A DNA stretch of 9,485 bases from positions 1 through 9,485 of the forward strand of contig WFVK01000164.1 of NCBI GenBank assembly GCA_015491705.1, given 5' to 3'. A program made the translations under genes and the position numbers. This DNA comes from Nitrospirota bacterium (GTDB lineage: Bacteria > Nitrospirota > Thermodesulfovibrionia > UBA6902). Under the pieces are notes generated by a model. It was not told the origin of the DNA. It did no database searches and saw only the letters and a program-made list of their open reading frames with translations. Each line of letters begins with the position of its first letter. Position 1 is the stretch's first letter. This document shows, piece after piece, positions 6,104-9,485 of the stretch.

Positions 6104-6817
6104 ATGATGGGTTTTAAGTTATCGGCAAAAATTACAATTATACTTGCCTTGTTTTTGATATCGCGGGTTGCAGGCGCTGTACAGGTGCCATGGTCTTACG
6201 AGTGGTACAGGGCATATGCAGATGGATACGCTGTATTACATGGTGGCGGGGATGAGTGGCTGACTGATGAAACAACCGGTCCGGCGCCACCTTTATATGC
6301 GGAAGTAGAGGACTATACCGGGGATGCATTCAGGGCCTGGAGTACGATAGAAACTTCCCTCATGGAAACTTATGCTTATATAGGGGGTTACGAGCTTATC
6401 GGAACAGATGCATATGCAACAGGAGAATTCCGTGGACAATATACGGCAGACCGGCCTTTCTTCAAGATTTCATATGATTATATTTACTACAGCTTTCATT
6501 CACAGACGGATACTGTATACTCCAAGGCATGGTTAAAGATAGACGACCTGACAAACCCGGAAAATCTTTTTGATGGTACATTTGAGCTTTCTTCCAATAC
6601 AGGTTCAGGCGTGCTGACTATACCCGTTCCGGTCGGTCATGAACTCGAAGTCAATTTCGGTATAAATTCGCGCAGCTCAACCAGATGGGATTCGGGTCAT
6701 CTTTCATTCAACTACAACATGGCGGTCACCCCTGAGCCTGTAAGCTCCGTGCTCTTTTTATCCGGAGGCGCAACGTTGGCAATCGGATATTTCCGGAAAA
6801 GAAAGAAAAGCGCCTGA
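6104..6817 (+). CDS. PEP-CTERM sorting domain surface protein
   Basis: A 237-residue exported protein. Residues 1-25 are a signal peptide (basic start, hydrophobic IIILALFLIS-type core), with probable cleavage after AGA near residue 25. The mature part is rich in tyrosine, aspartate and glycine and has predicted beta character, with no cysteine or known catalytic motif. The C-terminus has the complete PEP-CTERM signal: TPEP at 209-212, a hydrophobic segment at about 213-230 (VSSVLFLSGG onward) and a basic tail RKRKKSA. In this system the signal is recognised by a membrane exosortase, and the proteins usually go to the exopolysaccharide or cell surface. No exosortase gene is in the window. The gene stands alone, with its own strong ribosome binding site and a long regulatory upstream region. 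The specific role of the mature domain is unknown. Confidence 0.87.
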   Translation: MMGFKLSAKITIILALFLISRVAGAVQVPWSYEWYRAYADGYAVLHGGGDEWLTDETTGPAPPLYAEVEDYTGDAFRAWSTIETSLMETYAYIGGYELIGTDAYATGEFRGQYTADRPFFKISYDYIYYSFHSQTDTVYSKAWLKIDDLTNPENLFDGTFELSSNTGSGVLTIPVPVGHELEVNFGINSRSSTRWDSGHLSFNYNMAVTPEPVSSVLFLSGGATLAIGYFRKRKKSA

Positions 6818-6839
6818 GTCAACGTGGATACAGGAAAAA

Positions 6840-6897
6840 TTCACGATATTTTATCTATCAATCCTATCAGCAGGGGCATGGCGCGCCATGCCCCTAC
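6840..6897. repeat. 58-bp direct repeat, copy 1 (toxin 3' end)
   Basis: This copy is identical to 7439-7496 at 55 of 58 positions. It includes a perfect 22-bp palindrome at 6873-6894 (arms GGGGCATGGCG and CGCCATGCCCC). The minus-strand stop codon of the toxin (6896-6894) lies in its last bases, so the toxin transcript runs straight into the hairpin. No T-run follows on either strand. Confidence 0.9.
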
Positions 6898-7151
6898 CAC
6901 CTGTACACATCCTTTCTGTGCCTCACCCTGAAGATTGTGACTGTCTTCTCTTTTTCATCAACTGTATAAACCACCCTGTAATCTCCTGCACGGAGTCTGC
7001 GTTTATCTTTGCATTTAAGTCTTATTGATTGTGGATAGGGAAAGGGGTTTTCTTGTAAAGATAAGATTGCCTTGTCAATCTTCAGAAACGCTTGTGGGGG
7101 CAGGCTGTCAAGTTCTTTTCTTGCTGATTTTTTTATAACAAGCCTGTACAT
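6894..7151 (-). CDS. RelE/ParE superfamily toxin
   Basis: An 85-residue small basic protein of the RelE/ParE toxin fold. It has MYRLVIKKSARKELDSLP at the start (the typical first strand and helix), RLRAGDYRVVYTVDE at 52-66 and VRHRKDVYRW at 76-85. The RxGDYRVxY motif and the final H-R-K/Y cluster are characteristic. The basic residues and Y83 suit an RNase of the RelE type, which cuts mRNA at the ribosome. The start ATG at 7151 overlaps the antitoxin stop by one base (TAATG), so the pair is translationally coupled. The stop lies inside a 58-bp repeat. Confidence 0.88.
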   Translation of the reverse strand: MYRLVIKKSARKELDSLPPQAFLKIDKAILSLQENPFPYPQSIRLKCKDKRRLRAGDYRVVYTVDEKEKTVTIFRVRHRKDVYRW

Positions 7152-7369
7152 TAAAGGCGGGATTTTCTCTTGCGGCTGTATGCCTCGTAATCTTCTTCGG
7201 GTTCAGCTATTCTGTCCTCGATTGCCTTCAAATCAGAAAGATCTTCAAGCAACTTCTCTACTCTGTTCAGTTCATGCATATCAAGAATAGCTGCAACCTT
7301 ATGGCCTTCTCTGTCGGTGACGTATTGCTTGACCTTTACAATGTCTTTCTGTTTAAGTTTTGCAGCCAT
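7151..7369 (-). CDS. Type II antitoxin partner of the RelE-like toxin (Phd/YefM- or RelB-like)
   Basis: A 72-residue acidic-to-mixed protein directly upstream of the toxin. The N-terminal half (KQYVTDREGHKVAAILDMHE) has the strand and loop pattern of Phd/YefM-type antitoxins. From LNRVEKLLEDLSDLKAIEDR onward it becomes an amphipathic acidic helix of the kind that wraps the toxin. The ATG at 7369 has GGAAGAA a few bases upstream. Antitoxins of this type neutralise the toxin and repress their own promoter; the upstream palindrome GGTA-AAA-TACC (about 7420-7430) is a candidate operator. The exact antitoxin family is uncertain. Confidence 0.8.
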   Translation of the reverse strand: MAAKLKQKDIVKVKQYVTDREGHKVAAILDMHELNRVEKLLEDLSDLKAIEDRIAEPEEDYEAYSRKRKSRL

Positions 7370-7438
7370 TAATTCTTCCTTTTTAATATCTCAACGGACT
7401 CAGGTTCCTTTTTATGAGGTATTTTACCATAAAAAAGA

Positions 7439-7496
7439 TTCATGATATTTTATCTATCAATCCTATCAGCATGGGCACGGCGCGCCATGCCCCTAC
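7439..7496. repeat. 58-bp direct repeat, copy 2 (radical SAM 3' end)
   Basis: This copy has three differences from 6840-6897. One lies in the palindrome. As minus-strand RNA it becomes a G-U pair, so the hairpin is preserved in that direction, whereas plus-strand RNA would have an A-C mismatch. The stop codon of the radical SAM gene (7495-7493) is inside it. The two copies bracket the toxin-antitoxin pair exactly. Confidence 0.9.
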
Positions 7497-9070
7497 TGAA
7501 ACAGTTCCGGCATCTCTTTTCTTGCCAGTTCCAGCCTCCTGTCAAACTCCATGTCGCCTCTGCCGAGGAAATTGAAGAGGAGTTTTGCAAGTGCGGATTT
7601 CCAGTTGCCGAGCAGTGTTCTGACCGTCCAGTTGAGATTGTATTTCAGCCCCCTTGTGAGTACAAAGAAGAATACCGCGGGCTCCACGGTCCTCTTGACA
7701 ATGAAAAACAGCGTGTTTGTCAGGCCTGTGTGAACGGCATTCCTTTCAGCTTCGGGCTTGTTAAGAAAATTTATTAAAATCCTGGGGATATATGGTGTCA
7801 TGTAAAGCAGTTTATTAAAGTATGTCCTGTTGATTTTAACCATATACCTGGTGAGATACGCCTCGGGGTCGATGATATTGTCCTTCAGCGCCCTCTCTGT
7901 GAGGAGGGTGCCGGGGAAGAAAGTCAGGTGCGCGAGCGAGATGGTATACGGCCTCTTCAGGCCGGCCATCGAATTTATGCTCTCCATCTGGTCCTCTTCT
8001 GTTTCATAGGGATTGTCCACTATCATTTCATAATACGGGGCCACCCTGCTCTCGGACAGGAGCGCGGCTGCCTTCCTGACCGAGGAGAACCTGACCTTCC
8101 TGTTGTAGATCTCGAAATTAACGCGGTCGCTTCCCGTCTGAACCCCCATAATGGCAAGGCTGAGTCCCGCGTCCCTCAGCATGAAGAGTTTCTCCCTGTC
8201 CAGCACCCCCGGAAAGACGCGCACCATGAAGGGCAGGCCTATATGCCGCTTGTATTCTTCACAGAATTTCCTCATCCACTCGCGGTCATGGGAGAAAAAC
8301 CAGTCATCTTCAAAATTGATGTACAGGACATAGGGGTCTTTCTTTACGAGCCTTAGTTCCTCCATGCAGTTTTCAACCGACCTCTTTCTGATTTTCCTGC
8401 CGAACACCGTCATTGTATATGCATTGGCGCAGTATCCGCAGTAAAAGGGGCAGCCCCTGGTGGTTATCATCATGTGACAGGTGCCGCCGTAAAGCGCATA
8501 GCTGCGGAACAGTTTCGGATTCCGGGCGAAATTGTATATCTTCCCCCTGTGGAAACCGTAGAAATAATCCGGCAGGTACTCTATGACCGGCAGACGGTCA
8601 AGGTCTGTCTCGGGCAGGGCTTCTTTTTTTATTATGTCATCCCCGGTTCTCACCCAGATATTGGGGATGTCCGGGGGCACGTCCCTTCCCCTGTCCCGCA
8701 GGTGCTCAAGCAGCGACAGCACAGCGTTTTCGCCTTCGCCGCTGCATACGTAATCCGCATATCTTATGCACTCATCAGGCCTCAGGATTACATGAAGCCC
8801 CCCCCAGATCACCGGGATGTCAAAAGTTTCTTTCAAAAGCCTGGTGATATTCTTTGCAGGGTAAAACTCGATTGACATGAGGCCGATGCCTATCAGGTCA
8901 GGGCTGTATCTGCGGATAAAATCCTCAACGGCCGGATGAAGCGTGCTCTCAAGGTAGCCCGGTAGAAGCAGTATCCGCGCATCATGCCCGTGTGCACGTA
9001 CATTTGCGGCGATGTACTTCAGCCCGACCAGCGAGGCGTTGGACTGTAATGATATCAGCAATAATTTCAT
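7493..9070 (-). CDS. B12-binding-domain radical SAM protein
   Basis: A 525-residue probable [4Fe-4S] enzyme. The N-terminal ~150 residues form a B12-binding-like Rossmann domain (KLLLISLQSN, YSPDLIGIGLMSIEF, IPVIWGGLHV, YVCSGEGENAVLSLLEHL). It lacks the DxHxxG cobalamin motif, as in the BchE-like subclass. The radical SAM domain starts at about 200, with CPFYCGYC giving cluster cysteines C207, C211 and C214 in CxxxCxxC order. INFEDDWFF and later strands complete the barrel. The C-terminal ~130 residues are helical and basic with a hydrophobic stretch (TLFFIVKRTVEPAVFFFVL), possibly membrane-associated. The substrate is unknown. I place the start at ATG 9070, where the family's KLLLI strand begins. 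An upstream ATG at 9250 would add 60 residues that do not look like protein and would overlap the neighbouring operator. There is a weak ribosome binding site only. Confidence 0.87.
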   Translation of the reverse strand: MKLLLISLQSNASLVGLKYIAANVRAHGHDARILLLPGYLESTLHPAVEDFIRRYSPDLIGIGLMSIEFYPAKNITRLLKETFDIPVIWGGLHVILRPDECIRYADYVCSGEGENAVLSLLEHLRDRGRDVPPDIPNIWVRTGDDIIKKEALPETDLDRLPVIEYLPDYFYGFHRGKIYNFARNPKLFRSYALYGGTCHMMITTRGCPFYCGYCANAYTMTVFGRKIRKRSVENCMEELRLVKKDPYVLYINFEDDWFFSHDREWMRKFCEEYKRHIGLPFMVRVFPGVLDREKLFMLRDAGLSLAIMGVQTGSDRVNFEIYNRKVRFSSVRKAAALLSESRVAPYYEMIVDNPYETEEDQMESINSMAGLKRPYTISLAHLTFFPGTLLTERALKDNIIDPEAYLTRYMVKINRTYFNKLLYMTPYIPRILINFLNKPEAERNAVHTGLTNTLFFIVKRTVEPAVFFFVLTRGLKYNLNWTVRTLLGNWKSALAKLLFNFLGRGDMEFDRRLELARKEMPELFQ

Positions 9071-9130
9071 TATGTATCTGCGGGTTATGCCGGTTTTTTC
9101 CCCGTAACGGGAAGGATGTAGTATATTGAT

Positions 9131-9159
9131 ATTATACCCATGTTGCGCCAATATTGTAA
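9131..9159 (-). promoter_or_regulatory. Putative promoter of the radical SAM gene
   Basis: Read on the minus strand, a perfect -10 box TATAAT (9136-9131) lies 17 bp downstream of a weak -35 TTACAA (9159-9154). Initiation near 9124 would leave a leader of about 54 bases. This leader contains a small inverted repeat around TTCCCG-TTA-CGGG. The weak -35 suggests an activator. Confidence 0.4.
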
Positions 9160-9178
9160 CACCGCGGCGCAGTGGTGA

Positions 9179-9196
9179 GGAATGCGGTTGCATTCC
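9179..9196. repeat. 7-bp inverted repeat in the divergent intergenic region
   Basis: GGAATGC at 9179-9185 and GCATTCC at 9190-9196 flank a GGTT loop. It lies between the two divergent promoters and could be a hairpin or operator; there is no further support. Confidence 0.3.
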
Positions 9197-9239
9197 GTCA
9201 TTCCCGCCCCCGGCGATATTTTCATGCGCGGGCAGGGGA

Positions 9240-9264
9240 ATATTTGACAAAATTAGTAGACTAT
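9240..9264 (+). promoter_or_regulatory. IscR type 1-like binding site over the rrf2/iscR promoter
   Basis: The 25 bases match the enterobacterial IscR type 1 consensus (ATASYYGACTRWWWYAGTCRRSTAT) at 22 of 25 positions, including GAC, AGT and both outer ATA/TAT ends. The site contains the -35 box TTGACA (9244-9249), and a -10-like TATAAA lies at 9265-9270. A bound regulator would block RNA polymerase, as in E. coli iscR autoregulation. The consensus is quoted from memory of the E. coli work. Confidence 0.7.
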
Positions 9265-9278
9265 TATAAATTTAAACC

Positions 9279-9485
9279 GTGCTTAAGTTATCAAAAAAGG
9301 GAGAATACGGCGTAAGGGCCATGTTTGAGCTGGCCAAAAACTATCAGAAAGGCCATCTTACGATCAGGGAGATTGCCGGGCGGCAGAACGTCTCCATAGC
9401 GTATCTCGAGCAGCTTCTGAATAAACTGCGCAAGTCCGAGCTGATCAAGAGCCGCAAAGGACCCGGCGGCGGATATGTCATCAGC
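9279..9485 (+). CDS. Rrf2 family regulator, IscR-like (5' part only)
   Basis: The first 69 codons of a winged-helix transcription regulator that continues past the window. It has KLSKKGEYGVRAMFELA at the start, the recognition region ISVxYLEQLL-like (VSIAYLEQLLNKLRKSELI) and the wing GPGGGYVIS, all typical of Rrf2 proteins and close to IscR. The three cysteines that would bind the [2Fe-2S] cluster fall beyond the edge, so Fe-S binding cannot be confirmed. The start is GTG at 9279; ATG at M15 would remove the first helix. No ribosome binding site precedes it, and the predicted start of transcription is only a few bases upstream or at the GTG itself, so the mRNA may be leaderless. An isc or suf cluster may follow. 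Confidence 0.85.
   Translation, partial: MLKLSKKGEYGVRAMFELAKNYQKGHLTIREIAGRQNVSIAYLEQLLNKLRKSELIKSRKGPGGGYVIS

Noticed and set aside
6873..6894. Rho-independent terminator at the strong palindrome
   Set aside because: The stem is strong but no T-run follows on either strand in either repeat copy, so I report it as a repeat hairpin only.
6840..7496. CRISPR array or insertion sequence formed by the 58-bp repeats
   Set aside because: There are only two copies, 599 bp apart, with genes between them and no transposase, so it is neither an array nor an IS with terminal inverted repeats.
7442..7777. 111-residue + strand frame over the radical SAM 3' end, and similar frames at 7928-8356 and 8474-8875
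   Set aside because: These are shadows of the minus-strand radical SAM gene, with no ribosome binding site or recognisable domain.
9179..9238. Known TCATTCCCGC-type repeat element between 9198 and 9240
   Set aside because: Only a fragment of such a repeat is present and the second arm does not pair well, so I could not support a defined element.
7493..9250. Longer radical SAM reading frame starting at ATG 9250 (585 residues)
   Set aside because: The added 60 residues resemble no protein domain, overlap the IscR-like site and both promoters, and the family N-terminus (KLLLI) starts at 9070.

Overview
The window looks like chromosomal DNA from a Gram-negative, probably anaerobic or respiring bacterium of moderate GC content. 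The lines of evidence are a pentaheme c-type cytochrome with a lipoprotein signal, a PEP-CTERM surface protein (this sorting system occurs in Gram-negative, EPS-producing bacteria), a B12-type radical SAM protein, and an IscR-like regulator. This would fit lineages such as Nitrospirota or Desulfobacterota, but that assignment is an inference and nothing here fixes the phylum.

Layout. Positions 1-226 are a leader region with a structured element and a good sigma70-type promoter. A tightly packed + strand run follows: a TrkH/KtrB potassium channel subunit (227-1576), its KtrA/TrkA-type RCK gating partner (1573-2241, 4-bp overlap), a five-heme lipoprotein cytochrome (2253-3677) and an ABC-3 family metal-transporter permease (3714-4556). 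The permease faces, across only 12 bp, a short minus-strand operon. That operon is a hidden 59-residue gene with a strong ribosome binding site (5463-5284), whose end overlaps a TIM-barrel sugar isomerase/epimerase-like gene (5297-4569).

From 5464 to 6103 is a 640-bp gene-poor stretch with repeats, hairpins and an inverted repeat. It leads to a single PEP-CTERM protein gene (6104-6817, +). Next is a minus-strand RelE-type toxin and antitoxin pair (7369-6894) bracketed by 58-bp direct repeats, each containing a strong palindrome. A B12-binding-domain radical SAM gene follows (9070-7493, minus), and its stop codon lies inside the second repeat. The right end is the start of an Rrf2/IscR-like regulator (9279 onward, +). 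It reads from a promoter that overlaps a 25-bp site resembling the IscR type 1 binding site, so autoregulation by an Fe-S regulator is likely. An isc-type cluster may lie just beyond the window.

Most interesting points: the IscR-like operator with an apparently leaderless mRNA; the toxin-antitoxin cassette whose flanking repeats include the stop codons of the toxin and of the neighbouring radical SAM gene; the 59-residue gene coupled to the isomerase; and a recurring hairpin plus conserved tail found upstream of the K+ transport operon and of the PEP-CTERM gene, with a looser relative in the leader of the 59-residue gene. I see no CRISPR array, tRNA, rRNA, transposase or phage gene. No convincing new multi-gene defence or biosynthetic system is visible.
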